The translations under genes and the position numbers were made by a program. 64,000 bases of DNA, taken from NCBI RefSeq assembly GCF_020080835.1, contig NC_058163.1, positions 20,735,904 to 20,799,903 of the forward strand, given 5' to 3'. This DNA is from Cotesia glomerata. Its lineage: Eukaryota; Arthropoda; Insecta; Hymenoptera; Braconidae. Shown here in pieces: positions 26,201-36,505 of this stretch; the stretch's first letter is position 1, and every line of letters begins with the position of its first letter. The notes beneath the pieces were generated by a model that searched no databases, was not told the origin of the DNA, and saw only the letters and a program-made list of their open reading frames with translations.

Positions 26201-29164
26201 AGACACCTTGCAATGAAGACCCGAGATAAAGGTCGATGAGGTAATCACGAGACGTGTAGACTGGCGTCATCGTACTATACAAGAGGCACGCCTCTGTTGA
26301 AATTCTATTTTTTGCTGGCTCGAGATAATTGAGAGTACTTTTCACACCACTCCCTTCACATCCACTCTTCTAGTGATATTACTTTTAATATTAACTTACT
26401 TATGTTTTTTTTTTCTTCATTACCTGCTTCTTTAATTCTCAGTGAAGTAATATTACCAATAATAGTAATAATATTGTGGATATACAGGAGGTTTTATATA
26501 AATTGCAAGTCACACTTGCCTCCCGGTATCAATTTACACTGATCACTACAACTGAAACTTATATTATATATTTATTACTCTAGGTAATGATACTTTAGAG
26601 TTGTCAACCAGTTAGATAATATCAAGCATCAATTTAATATAATATTATTTAATCTATATTATTAAGAGAATTAGCAAAATTTTGTGGCCAGTGTATTTAT
26701 ATGATTAAATGGGTTCTTATGGTAAAAATTTGGTATCGTTAGAAAAGTCTTGATTTTAATTTGTGCCTTTTCATGGTTTCATATCATTCTCACCATTGGT
26801 CAATTTATGATGATAAGTATTTAGGGTGCATTCGAAAATGCTCTATCTCTAGATAAATAATTAAGAAATAACCTTGTATCTCGTGAACTATTAACATTTT
26901 TAAAGATATAAGCTCGTCCCGATATAACACTTATCAAGACCTTTCATTTAAGTACCCACATCAATTTTTCATATATTTATATATATTATATATGTATATA
27001 TGAAAAATATATCAAAATGCATGTGGGTACTCAAATGAAAGCTCTTGATGAGTGTAACATCGGGATGAGCTTATATCTTTAAAAATATCAATAATTAAGA
27101 AATGACCTTGCATCTTGTGAATTATTGACATTTTCAAAGATATAAGCTCACTCCGACATTACACTCATAAAGACCTTTCATTTGAGTACCCACATCGTTT
27201 TTTCATATATTTATATATATATTATATATGTATATATAAAAAATATATCAAAAATGCATGTGAGTATTCACATGAAAGCTCTTGATGAGTGTAACATCGA
27301 GATGAGTTTATATTTTTAAAAACGTCAATATTTAAGAAAGTACAGTGCAATTTAACAAAAGTCATTATTTAATAAAGCAAAATTTTATTTATTTATATTT
27401 CACAAGTTACGGCAGTCACATAGTGACTGCTAGGTTGCTAGTATAATATTATTTAATAATAATTATCTCAATTAATCTTATCAAAATTTTAAAACCAATA
27501 ATTATCAATCTTCTAATTTATAAATTATTCCATAAAATTTTAAAGATATTTCTTAATCTTTAAGATAGTTTTTAAATAAATTATTGCAACATTTAAAATT
27601 ATAAACTATTTAAAAAAAAAAAAAATAAATAGTTGCAAAAATTAGCAAGTAAAATTGATTGTTTATCTTGTAAGTATTTAATTTAGTTAATTAAATCATT
27701 AAATTAGCGTAATATTTTTTATTATCAACTGCAGATGTCATGTCCAGATAAGATAAATAAAGCTTGACAATATTTAAACTCCGCTAAAATAATTAGACAA
27801 ATGGATTATTAATTATAATTGAAATAATGGTCAACGTCAGTGACCTTGAGTAATAAAAAAAAAAGGTACAAAATGTAGTACGGCCGGTTTTGGAAGCTCT
27901 GACATGTGACAAACATGGACTTGGATGAACATGACGTCAATTCTATAGTAAGAATCACTGAAATCAGCTCTTTTTGTAGAATCCAGACAATCAAGACCTT
28001 GTTTCGCATCAACTTGATAGATAGCTAAATAAGCAAACTGCATTAATAAAATAAATGTAATAACAAAACTTACTTTTTCTGCTGTCTTGTACCAGCTCTT
28101 GCGTCTCTGGATGGACATATCCAATCACTAAAATTCAGGGATTTTTGCCAAAATAAAATCGGCCACTCACAAATGACTATCAAGTAACAGCGATGCGTAC
28201 ACTATAAACGTCATTAATAATAAACAAATGTTGACTGTAGAAATTGTATCCGTACTTGAGTAGCTTAATATGCACACACGTTTTACACTAGTTACATACA
28301 TAACAATATGTCGTATTGTGAACATTTATCCGTACAAATATATATATATATATGAGTGATTATACGTGTAACGACGAGTGTAGCATGACGAAATGCCTGT
28401 AGTTATTAAACAGGTGGTGCTGGTCACCTGTGGTTTATACTTATTTCCTATCAACAATTTTACTTCCTAATAACATCACTCCTGTCATTATTTATCAGAA
28501 ATTATATTTATTTGATAACAATATCGTTAGAAAAAAAAAGTTTTATCTTTTTAATCTGGTCTAAATTTTTTTTTAAATTAAAATTAGATTGGAATTTTCT
28601 AGATAATTCGAAACTGTGGTAGTTAAAAAAATTATACCACAAGCGATAAGAAAATGTCTCATTGGAATTTCCAACTTAGACCTTGATTTGTGATTGTATT
28701 TTTTCTAAAACCAGGAGATCCGATTTTGGTTAATAATTTAGTGAATTGGGACGGATTAAAGAAGGAAAAGGAAAATAAAAAGCAAGCTGATGTTGAGGAA
28801 GAAGGTCACGGATACTTGGAGAAGGTAAAGACCGGAGTTCCATGCTTAAGGTATTCCAGTGTATCAAGAAATTGCCTAAAGCGTTAAGCTATTACCGTTA
28901 CATCTATCTCGGCTATTGGTATCCTATAAAACAATACTGTTATCAAATTAATTACATTATTATTGTTGATAATGTTATTAATATTATTTATTATATTACT
29001 CTGTTTATACTTTTGAGGCGTATCTCGTTGCGTATCTTATCAGTAGGAATAATTAATCCAATTTTAGGAGGACAGAGGTCTGAGAGTTGAATAATTAATA
29101 TTTTTTAATATATAAATAATAAACTTACAAAACCAGAAGCAGCTTTGTCTCTTCTGTTTGCCAT
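17258..29164 (-). CDS. dia: Diaphanous, Diaphanous-related formin
   Basis: Common coding exons are 23394-23212, 23129-22831, 22507-20581, 19830-19411 and 19323-19080. The canonical C-terminal exons are 17464-17383 and 17279-17258. They sum to 3,177 nt, exactly in frame (1,058 residues plus a short first exon). Domains in order: GTPase-binding and armadillo (FEKML, then YERIQYECIRCLKAIMNNT), coiled coil, FH1 (about six PPPPPMPGMGG units near 21350-21560), FH2 (LPHGLKPKKKW, KRANWKAILPQKM, ILELILLLGNYMNSGSKN, ISFLTKLTSTKD), DAD (GVMDSLMEALQTGSAF) with its basic RRKR tail, and the conserved ending (RAQLNRSRSRT...ELLSSA). The protein nucleates linear actin filaments and is released from autoinhibition by Rho. 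Several alternative first exons, all ending in phase 0, lie upstream at 24.8-29.2 kb. The length is close to the fly protein. Confidence 0.93.
17764..19323 (-). CDS. dia: Alternative dia terminal exon: DAD plus ~440-residue tail
   Basis: If the GTAAGT donor after 19080 is not used, the DAD exon reads straight on to a TAA at 17764, adding about 438 codons without a stop in very AT-rich DNA. The added tail is Ser/Lys/Asn-rich and basic. It contains KSLRKKILWWSRS, several RS/SP/TP-rich stretches (PGVRPDLLSP, TPGKKSPVS, SGSDDN-type acidic-serine blocks), a WKKFWQP segment, and ends in a possible amphipathic helix. Two transcripts are therefore possible: a canonical dia of about 1,065-1,075 residues and a long form of about 1,470 residues. 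An open frame this long in such sequence is very unlikely by chance, so I treat it as coding. Its function is unknown to me. Confidence 0.7.
   Translation of the reverse strand, partial: QAQKEIVKMREGEEKQRRAREAREKAEVERAARAARKRALVDMNAHETQEGVMDSLMEALQTGSAFSRPDQRRKRQTRVAGGKSKSLRKKILWWSRSNSREFSSELINNTFPPSVTNPNAFVSNHNHNINININSSPMEAPVLTNCFTTPNDNEQKRNNLLLKAMRTPKPDKFFQRISKFKKLRSKNKSAKSPGVRPDLLSPVFGITPKRSNLGYSNIRKHFKIRRTKKDSNNNNKNNINVSAAIEPVGKGSSNVNRHIPKILINDQVIESNGTHEQGTHTPYDSVINELKMRIELKRSEEIHRSKYVPINAETRNKYFSLYKETLVNEARRVTPGKKSPVSLSATKLNRVRSRSSVGRYSKRNYKFKDKPRSLNSYLTLASPIDLNLSIPDVDNYLTPKVTKSCGSPRRLSVNTSVRSKSYFNLSRGSDDNFEIDDDVFLSAEDSVGSQKSKPDKCVPSMNHSDGKRWKKFWQPNNSSDVSLIKYNKLRASDSEVIVSVKDIVKQINSYSESLNKQTQ
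19932..20531 (+). mobile_element. Non-autonomous Helitron, copy C (in a dia intron)
   Basis: It starts TCTATATTATTAAGAGAA after A and ends with the GCAGTCAC/GTGACTGC hairpin, then CTAA followed by T. It lies within the intron between dia exons 20581 and 19830, about 50 bp downstream (in dia orientation) of the exon end at 20581. It has one internal AT palindrome rather than two. Confidence 0.8.
21340..21560 (-). repeat. In-frame FH1 minisatellite (PPPPPMPGMGG units)
   Basis: About six tandem 33-nt units encode the proline-rich FH1 domain of Diaphanous, which recruits profilin-actin. Such arrays are prone to length variation. Confidence 0.85.
24802..24816 (-). CDS. dia: Candidate dia first exon 1 (MITEW)
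   Basis: ATG followed by four codons and a GTGAGC donor. Phase 0 fits the common exon starting at 23394 (LDTWFG...). Very short, so supported only by position, phase and splice site. Confidence 0.45.
25100..26159. other. dia upstream intron/promoter zone, no supported gene
   Basis: It includes an initiator-like TCAGTT at about 25237 and CT-rich and poly-T stretches (25668-25692). The plus-strand frame at 25893-26111 has no domain that I recognise. Most likely 5' region of one dia transcript. Confidence 0.35.
26160..26345 (-). CDS. Weak candidate dia first exon (ORF ending in phase-0 donor)
   Basis: A 61-codon minus-strand frame ends at AAT followed by GTGAGT, again phase 0 with the common dia exon. 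The encoded sequence (LNYLEPAKNRIST, DYLIDLYLGSSLQGV) has no similarity I recognise. It could be chance. Confidence 0.25.
   Translation of the reverse strand: MKSTLNYLEPAKNRISTEACLLYSTMTPVYTSRDYLIDLYLGSSLQGVWTISTNLNINNVS
26653..27441 (+). mobile_element. Non-autonomous Helitron, copy D
   Basis: It starts TCTATATTATTAAGAGAA after A. It ends with the CAGTCAC/GTGACTG hairpin and CTAG followed by T. Two internal AT palindromes (about 26900-27085 and 27130-27320) match those of copy A in reverse. Non-coding. It lies within the 5' intron region of dia. Confidence 0.82.
28074..28118 (-). CDS. dia: Candidate dia first exon 2 (MSIQRRKSWYKTAEK)
   Basis: Fifteen codons from ATG to a GTAAGT donor, phase 0 with the common exon at 23394. 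The basic N-terminus resembles formin leader segments in character only. A strong donor and correct phase support it as an alternative start. Confidence 0.5.
28125..29128. other. dia upstream/intronic region
   Basis: It lies between two candidate dia first exons. A (TA)n run sits at about 28338-28352. No other gene recognised. Confidence 0.35.
29129..29164 (-). CDS. dia: Candidate dia first exon 3 (MANRRDKAASGF)
   Basis: Twelve codons from ATG to a GTAAGT donor, phase 0 with the common exon. It is the furthest upstream of the candidates and may define the distal dia promoter, which would be divergent to the gene starting at 29880. Confidence 0.5.
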
Positions 29165-29837
29165 CTCCGGATACAGTTATGTTATCATTTAGTAATCATT
29201 GCTTTTCCTGTAAATAATTATAATTTCATTAATAATAAGTTGGTTTAGTAATTTTATTTAATTTTTATTTTTTATGATAAAAATAAAAATGATTTAATGA
29301 AATTATTAATTATAAAATGATAAATAAAACTATTTATTAATTATTATGACGCTATAATTGAACTTAATAACTTACCGATAAATTAACAATTTCCGTAGTG
29401 CTGGCATTAAAATTTTATGACGATTGCATTTTAAATCACCAACTTAATTAATTTATCAACAAATAATTACGCACAAATAATAATCCTCAATACAACAAAA
29501 AAATAAATAAAATATATAGTAGTAAACTGGTTTTTAAGAATTAGTATTTCGATGCTGAAATTTTTACTAATTACTCTGAGGACTTATATTTGTCCGGATG
29601 ATTTTTTTTCAAGCACTGACTTTACAAATTTATGATTTATTACACTGACTGGTTTTTGTAAAAATAGTTTTAAATAAATGCATGAATAAAAACGAACACT
29701 TCATTGACTAACGCTAACGATCGTTTAGAAAATTACTTTCAAAAGAATGCTGTACATTTTGTAGATGACTAATAATTTTTAGGTTAAGTTTCGCGCCATC
29801 TATTTTTGTTTATATTTATTTAAATATTATTATCGAC

Positions 29838-29845
29838 TATCGATA
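29838..29845 (+). promoter_or_regulatory. DRE-like motif (TATCGATA)
   Basis: TATCGATA is the DNA-replication-related element bound by DREF/BEAF-type factors in Drosophila housekeeping promoters. It lies about 40 bp upstream of an ATG in good context (AAGATGGCG) at 29879, and between two divergent starts. Confidence 0.5.
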
Positions 29846-29878
29846 GTTGCTCCCGTAAGTCCCGTTATTGGCTTCAAG

Positions 29879-29924
29879 ATGGCGCTTGAACCGGTCTGGA
29901 GCGCTTTCACTCGAGCAACAGGTA
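29879..29924 (+). CDS. Orphan first coding exon (MALEPVWSAFTRATG)
   Basis: An ATG in strong context, 15 codons and a GTAAAT donor at about 29925. The residues do not identify a family for me. No second exon is visible before Rad50. The following 11 kb is transposon sequence, so the rest of this gene is either beyond Rad50, in a gap of my reading, or lost. Confidence 0.4.
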
Positions 29925-30296
29925 AATAAAATTTACTTTTTAATTATTATTATTATATTATTAAACTATGACAATCAAAATATCAAATAAAAATATGACA
30001 GTGAAGTTGAATGACATTAGAAATTTTTTTTCATATAAACTGCATTGAAAATGTGAGTTTCAATGCCTGTTGAACCAACCGAAACTAGACAATTTCAGAC
30101 CAATTTCAGACTCAAAATTAAATTTTGAGAAACTCTCACCGTGTTTCCTATCGGTTTATGAATATGAAATTTTCAAATTTAGTTTATTTTTGGATTCTAA
30201 AAAGATGATTTCAGTTAGTTTTTTTAATTTTGGCTTAGGGCATTCTGGGACGTATGTCTGCGAGTAAAATGATTATTATTAAAAAATTAGGAAAAC

Positions 30297-30876
30297 GGTT
30301 GACCCTGAAGGCCATCCCTGCAACTTCCCGCTAATTCCATACTTAGGCGCTTGAAATTGCACCAATGACGTTTTTGAGCTCTTCGAGCTCAAAAATCTGA
30401 TGGAGATTTGATAAGACACTATTTTTTGAATTTTTAAACCACAATAACTTTTGAATGAATAAACCGATTGTCACGCGCTGGCAGCATTCGACGCAGAACT
30501 AGGAATTTCGGAGTTATTCCGAAAAAACACTTTTTTCGGTTTTCGTTCACGATATCTCTCGAACGAATCAACCGATTTTGACCCGACTAGTGGCGATCGA
30601 CGTGGTTTTTTAAGGTTAAGAGCTGATTAGTTTTTGGAGTTGAACCATCAAGCCGTTTAAAAGTTATTCCAAAAAAACCACATTTAAAAAAAAATTTTTT
30701 TTTCAGTTTTTCGAAGGTTTCTCAAAATCTATTGATCTGAATCGGTCCAAATAGTTTTCAAAATCTAAATTTGGTCAAGCCCTTTCGAATGTCACCAACC
30801 GCGATGAAATCGGTCAAGCCGTTCAAAAGTTATAAGCGGTTCACATACTTTCACACACACACACACACACACACAC
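30297..30876 (+). repeat. (CA)n-bearing interspersed repeat, left part of copy 1
   Basis: It begins GGTTGACCCTGAAGGCCATC and CAACTTCCCGCTAA, has internal near-repeats of CTCTCGAACGAATCAACCGA and runs into (CA)n at 30853-30876. Its right part resumes after the retrotransposon insertions at 36304. The ends CTTCCCGCTAA and TTAGCGGGAAG are short inverted termini. Confidence 0.75.
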
Positions 30877-31130
30877 AGAAACTAGAAGGAAGGAAAAATA
30901 ACACCTTAGCCACCAGAAGGAATAGCGGTAGCTGGATCCTCCCCTCACGAAGTAATGCCTGACGGCGGTTTCCATGAGGGATTAGAGGAAAGAAGAAAAG
31001 GGGTTTAGGGTTTAGTGGGTAGGGGCGTTAGGGTCGAGTTTTAGTATGACACTGCGTCGAGTCGCCACATATCCAGGCCAAACAACTATGCCTGGAATCC
31101 GTAAGAAGGATTACCCCCCCTAAGATAAAT
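30877..31130 (+). mobile_element. R1-clade-like LINE, 5'-truncated 3'-UTR copy
   Basis: About 250 bp matching the 3' end of the full-length element, starting at the ORF2 stop codon (GAAACTAGAAGG). It contains the shared AGGGGTTTAGGGTTTAG and GCGTCGAGTCGCCACATATC blocks. It is preceded by (CA)n and followed by (AC)n, then directly by the full-length copy. Confidence 0.85.
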
Positions 31131-31132
31131 AA

Positions 31133-31134
<2 letters not shown>

Positions 31135-31170
<36 letters not shown>
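31135..31170 (+). repeat. (AC)18 microsatellite between two LINE copies
   Basis: Perfect AC dinucleotide run separating the 3' end of one element from the 5' end (GGGGCAGAAGAG) of the next. Confidence 0.95.
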
Positions 31171-31172
<2 letters not shown>

Positions 31173-31709
31173 GGCAGAAGAGATACTGCTACCGGGCGCG
31201 TCTCCCCGAGCGGATGGGAGAACGCTCGCTGTCCTTGGATGACACTTAATCTCTTAGTTGATGAGGTACAGCGGGTAGGAGCCAAGCAAAATAACCAAAC
31301 AAAATACGCTCCCGTGGACAAAACTCCCCTTTAATGGGTTGGTCGCACTAACTGACCTAACAAGACGATCGTTCTCTGCTGTGACCCACTGGGAGTGACC
31401 GGAACCTGTATCGTAGTTTCCGACGATGCAGGCCACGGCTGATGTGAGCTTGCTCTACCGAGGTGTAAGTTGCAGCAGTGGATCAGGAGCCAGCCACTTC
31501 GGGCCTTGATCAGGAAGTACGCAGTGAGTGTTAGAGATCGGAATCTTCACCGCTCCGAGCGAGTCTAGTCCGTCCGTGTATTCCGGGACTGGCTAAGTGT
31601 CGGCTAGGCCTCAGGGAACTGGGGTAGGAGTACTATCTCCGAGGGTACACCCGTTCCTAGTTATGGCAACCCGCTCCACTCCGTACGATGCGCTGGTAAA
31701 TTAAAAAGT

Positions 31710-33082
31710 ATGAGTAATGCACAGGAAACAAACAAGAGTGAAAACGGGCCTCATGCCCAGCAAGACGCACTGCTACTTAGTGCAAAGATGAAGAGGACAG
31801 ATGCGCTGGCACATCTGGAGAAGCTAGTCTGTGGACTGCAGGACTTTCTCCAAACCAAGCAAAATGTCCACAAGGAGATCAAGTCGAAGTCGACGAACAT
31901 CTGCAGTGCCCTGAGAAGGTTCAAAAAACTGGACCAAGAATGGCAGGAAATCCAACAACAACACGGTAATATCGTGATGAAGACGAGTGTGACAGCGGTT
32001 CCACCAGCAAAAGCCGACACGTTTGTCGAGGAGATGGACACAGGTGGCGAGGGTGACGTCGAGTCAGTTGTCGGAGACGGAGAGGAAACTGGAACTGAAA
32101 TCAGGCCTGGGAAAAGGAAAGAACGAAATTCCCCAGACTCAATGACCAGCCGTACTAAGAAGAAGAAGGACCTTAAACCAAGTCCCCCGAAAAACGCGGT
32201 AACACAGAACGGCGGAAAAAGGAGGTGAATGAATGGCAAAAAGTCCAGTCAAGGAAGTCCAAGAGAGAGCAAGCAGTAGAAAAGCTCCAGAAGCAACCGC
32301 CGGAAGAGTCCAGGCCAGAGCCTAATCGGAAAGAACCGCGCAAACGGATTAGGCCGGACGCACTGATCATCCGCCCCGCAGAGACGGCAAAGTATGCTGA
32401 AATTCTGAAGCGAATAAAGCAGGACGTCCCTGACGAACAGGTCCGTACTACAGTGGATAAGATCCAAAGAACTAGGACCGGGAGCTTGCTGATTACGCTT
32501 TCGAGGAAGAGCGCTGACCGAGGCCAAGCCTTACAGAAGACCATCGCGGACATCCTCCAAGAAGACGCGAAGGTAATCTGCAAAGGGCCACAGGAAGACG
32601 TCGAAATCCGAGATCTTGACGGTACCACAACCAAGGAGGATATTCAGGCTGCATTGCAAACGGAAATCGGAGAAACCTGCGAGATACCACTAGGGACAAT
32701 TAAGATTCATAAGGCCTACAGAGGTACTCAGACAGCTGTTGTGACACTACCAGCAGCTGCAGCGCGCAAGATATTGGCAGGAAGCGGTAAAGTCCGGATC
32801 GGCTGGACCAACTGCCGAATCAGAGCTACGAGGAGACCAATCCAATGTTTCAAGTGCTGGCACTTTGGACATCTTGGATCCCAGTGCAAGAGCAATGTGG
32901 ATCGGTCTAAGCTATGTATTAGGTGCGGACAAGAGGGACACAAGATTGCTGAATGCAAAATCCCAGCGAAATGTGTATTATGCGCGGATCAAAGTGCGGA
33001 GAACTCGGCTCATCATGCCGGCGCATCCAGGTGCCCAGTATTTAAAGAGGCACTCCAGAAGATAACAAACAAACAGACATGA
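31710..33082 (+). pseudogene. LINE ORF1 (gag-like), frameshifted
   Basis: The first part (31710-32228, 172 residues) is a charged, coiled-coil-like N-terminus ending in basic KKKKD and a TGA. The second part (to 33082) follows in another frame, opening with EWQKVQSRKSKR, and holds three CCHC/CCHC-like knuckles near its end (CFKCWHFGHLGSQC, CIRCGQEGHKIAEC, CVLC...H...C). R1-clade elements normally have both parts in one ORF, so an indel near 32220 probably split it. A native two-ORF arrangement cannot be excluded. The product would bind element RNA in a ribonucleoprotein. Confidence 0.75.
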
Positions 33083-36054
33083 AGATATTGCAGCTAAACC
33101 TAAACCATTGCGAAGCTGCACATGATCTGCTTATGCAAACAGCAAGAGAACTAGAGTTAGACTTAGTAATGATAGCAGAGCCATATAGATACCTGAATAC
33201 CCAGCCTTGGGAATCTGACAGCACCACCAAGGCTGTCATCTGGTCTTGTGGTAAGCATCCCTTCCAGAGTGTAGTTAACAATGATAATGCCGGCTTTGTA
33301 GCAGCAACAGTTAACGGCATCCGTTTCTACAGCTGTTATGCACCACCTAGCCTATCCATTGTTGAATTCACTGAATTCTTGGACAAACTGACCGAGGACG
33401 CCAAGCAGCATTATCCGGTCGCGATTGCCGGTGACTTCAACTCCTGGGCAGTAGACTGGGGCAGCAAGCAGACAAATGCGCGAGGAAAAGCACTCCTCGA
33501 AGCTTTCTCTACACTAGATGTAGTCCAGCTCAACAGTGGTGATACGCCAACCTATACTAAAGGGGAAGCAAGCTCTATTGTAGATCTCACTTTCGTCAGC
33601 AGCAGCCTCATCAGTGGGAAATACGACTGGAAGGTGATGGATATCTACACAGCCAGCGACCACAAGGCAATTCTCTGGGAAATATTACATGACCGGAATA
33701 CAAGAAGACCAATCAAGTCACTCAATACCATTGGATGGAAAGTGAAGTCTTTTGACACAAGCACATTGATAATAGCCCTGAATAGTGAACCGATTACTAC
33801 TGGACCCGCAGAAGAAATGACCAAGGACCTGATGAAAAGAGTTGTCCAGGCCTGTGACGCAAGTATGGTCCGGAAATGCAGCATAAGCCAACGTCCGGCA
33901 ATACACTGGTGGAACGACCACATCAGCGTTCTTCGGAAAGAGTGTCTAAAGAAAAGGAGAATATCCCAGCGTGGCTATCGACGACCTAACTCTGCGGAGC
34001 TGGTCGCAGAGTACAAAAGCCCGTCGATTACTGAACAAAGCCATCAAGGATAGTAAGAGGCAATGCTGGAAAGAGCTCATCAACGAGGTGGACAAAGACC
34101 TGTGGGGTAGGCCGTACAAGGTGGTCATGAATCACCTAAAGTCAAACAAATGCCGGCACCCACATGCCCACAACTTCTGCAGAGAATCGTTACCGCGCTG
34201 TTTCCGCAGCAACGCGAGCTTCACTACCAGCTAGCTCAAGGAGAACTGGAGGACATTCCAACTGTCACGGAAGAAGAACTGACGGAGGCTTGCAACCGCG
34301 TAGGGAATAATAAAGCACCGGGATTAGACGGAATCCCTAACATTGCCTTAAAAACAGCTATAAAAGGCAGCACCGGCATTATTCCTGGATGTTTACAACA
34401 CCTGCCTCAAAGAAGGGATTTTTCCTCGAAAGTGGAAACAGCAACGGTTAGTGCTGCTTCCTAAAGGGAAAAAGCCACCGGATGAACCGTCATCTTACCG
34501 CCCACTTTGCATGCTAGATACAGCGGGTAAGATATTCGAACGCATAATTCACCAGAGAATTGAAGCAGTAGTCGACCCACTCCTGGCAGACAATCAGTAT
34601 GGATTCCGGAAAGGACGATCAACCCTGGACGCAATCAAACTGGTTGTTGATACGGCCAAGGAAGCAATCGCAGGAACCAGATGGAAGGGTGGAACGAAGA
34701 AGTATTGCCTGGTGGCGACCCTAGACATCAGAAATGCCTTCAACTCCGCCAATTGGAAATGCATCATGCAGGCCCTCCAAGAGAAGAATGTACCAGAATA
34801 CCTTCTTAAGATCGTAGCAAGCTACTTTGAAAACAGGGTCCTGAAGTATGACACGAAGAACGGTCCAAGGGAGTATGCTATTTCTGGAGGTGTACCACAA
34901 GGTTCAGTTCTAGGCCCGCTCCTGTGGAATATTATGTATGACGGCCTATTAAGACTAACTCTGCCAAGAAACGTCAAACTCGTAGCATATGCAGACGACG
35001 TAGCCGTAGTGATCGTTGCCAAACATCTTGACGAGATAAACCATGTGTTCGATCTCACTTTCGAGCGCGTTAACCGGTGGATGGACGCAGTGAACCTGCA
35101 ACTGGCGCAACACAAAACTGAGGCAGTGCTTATTACCAGCAGGAAAGTGGTAGAGACAATTAAGCTGAAAGTCGCCGAACAAGAAATCACATCACAACCT
35201 TATATTCGATATTTAGGAGTGATGCTTGATGCCCGACTCAACTTTAAGCAGCAGGTAGAACACGTCAGTGCCAAGGCGTCAGCAGTGGGAACAAGTCTAG
35301 CATGACTGATGCCGAACATCGGAGGGCCAAAGCAGAGCAGAAGGGTACTGTTATCATCTGTAGTCACATCGGTGCTTACATATGGTATATCTATTTGGAC
35401 CAACGCTCTCGAGATGCAAGAATCATGGAGGAAGGCTGGACCAGTATACCGACGGTGTGCCTTAAGAGTCGCCAGCGCCTTCCGCACAATATCCGAGGAA
35501 GCAGTGTGCGTTATTTCCGGAACTCTGCCTCTCAGAGTCCTCGCTGAGGAAAGACGGAACCTTTATCATCGTAAAGGTCAACTACACTAAGCGCTGAAGA
35601 GCTCAGAACTGAAGAACGGCAAAACAGCTTCGACCGATGGCAGCTCCAGTGGGACGCTGCAGAAAAAGGAAGATGGACGTATCGTCTTATACCGAGGATC
35701 GACGACTGGCTGAACCGGAGTCATGGAGAGGTTAACTACTACCTTACGCAGATGTTGTCAGGACACGGCTGCTTCCGAGCCTATCTTCACCGCTTTAAGC
35801 ACGACGATTCTCCGGAGTGCCCATCCTGCCCAGGTGTCGCTGAAGACGTGGAGCACGTGATCTTTGCATGTCCTCGTTTTAACCAACAGCGCGATGAATT
35901 AGAGAAGATTCTAAAAAAGAGAATTCAACCGGAGACAATAGTAGAAGAAATGCTGTCATCAGAAGCTGTCTGGAACGCCACGAGCACCTTTGCCACTGAA
36001 GTGCTTACAGAGTTGCGGTCCATCGAGAGAAAAAGAGCAGAAAACAGAAACTAG
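33079..36054 (+). pseudogene. LINE ORF2 (endonuclease-reverse transcriptase), broken
   Basis: The endonuclease domain is at 33079-33700 (LQLNLNHCEAA, IAGDFNSWAVDWGS, TASDHKAI). RT motifs are at 34290-35280 (NKAPGLDGIPN, GFRKGRSTLDA, GGVPQGSVLGPLLWN, YADDVAVV). A CCHC-type finger (CPSCPG...H..FACPRF) lies near 35820-35880. Damage: frame changes near 34015, 34150, 34380-34450 and 35580, and a TGA at 35303-35305 where the second copy has CGA (Arg). The start overlaps the ORF1 stop (ATGA), typical of termination-reinitiation in this clade. Confidence 0.85.
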
Positions 36055-36302
36055 AAGGGAGATAGAAATAAAAAACATCTTAGCCACCAGAAGGAAGAGC
36101 GGCAGCTAATTCCTCCCCCCGCGAAGAAATGCCTTACGGCGGTACCATGGGGGATCAGAGGATAGAAGAGAAAGGGGTTTAGGGTTTAGTGGGTAGGGGC
36201 GTTAGTGTCGAGTTAGTATGACGCTGCGTCGAGTCGCCACATATCCAGGCCAAACAGCTATGCCTAGAATCCGTAAAAGGATTCCCCTACAAAAAAAAAA
36301 AA

Positions 36303-36303
<1 letters not shown>

Positions 36304-36347
<44 letters not shown>

Positions 36348-36505
36348 CATATAGACACAGTGACAACATCGCGAGGGTAGTCAGGGAAGCTTCCTATGAC
36401 CTTAAAACGTCGAGATCTGATGAAAACTCGATTTTTTCAAAACAGGGTGAAAACAATAACTTCCTAATTTTTGAAAATCTTCGATTTTGTTAGTGGGAAG
36501 TTAAA
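36304..36505 (+). repeat. (CA)n-bearing repeat, right part of copy 1
   Basis: (AC)n then (TA)n, followed by GACAACATCGCGAGGGTAGT, GGAAGCTTCCTATGACC and the terminal TTAGTGGGAAGTTA. It completes the repeat begun at 30297, now split by two LINE insertions. Confidence 0.75.

Larger units (their letters stand above)
31171..36303 (+). mobile_element. R1-clade-like non-LTR retrotransposon, near full length
   Basis: Structure: a 5' UTR of about 540 bp, ORF1 (31710-33082) with gag-type CCHC knuckles, ORF2 (33079 to about 36054) with an AP endonuclease, reverse transcriptase and C-terminal zinc finger, and a 3' UTR ending in a short A run. ORF1 and ORF2 overlap as ATGA. Both flanks are (AC)n. R1-clade families such as Waldo and Mino are known to insert in ACAY or AC repeats, which fits. 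The copy is dead: several frameshifts and one nonsense change are listed under the ORFs. Confidence 0.88.

Noticed and set aside
31751..35487. Minus-strand open frames of 90-160 codons across the LINE
   Set aside because: They are antisense shadows of the gag and RT frames, with no domain of their own.
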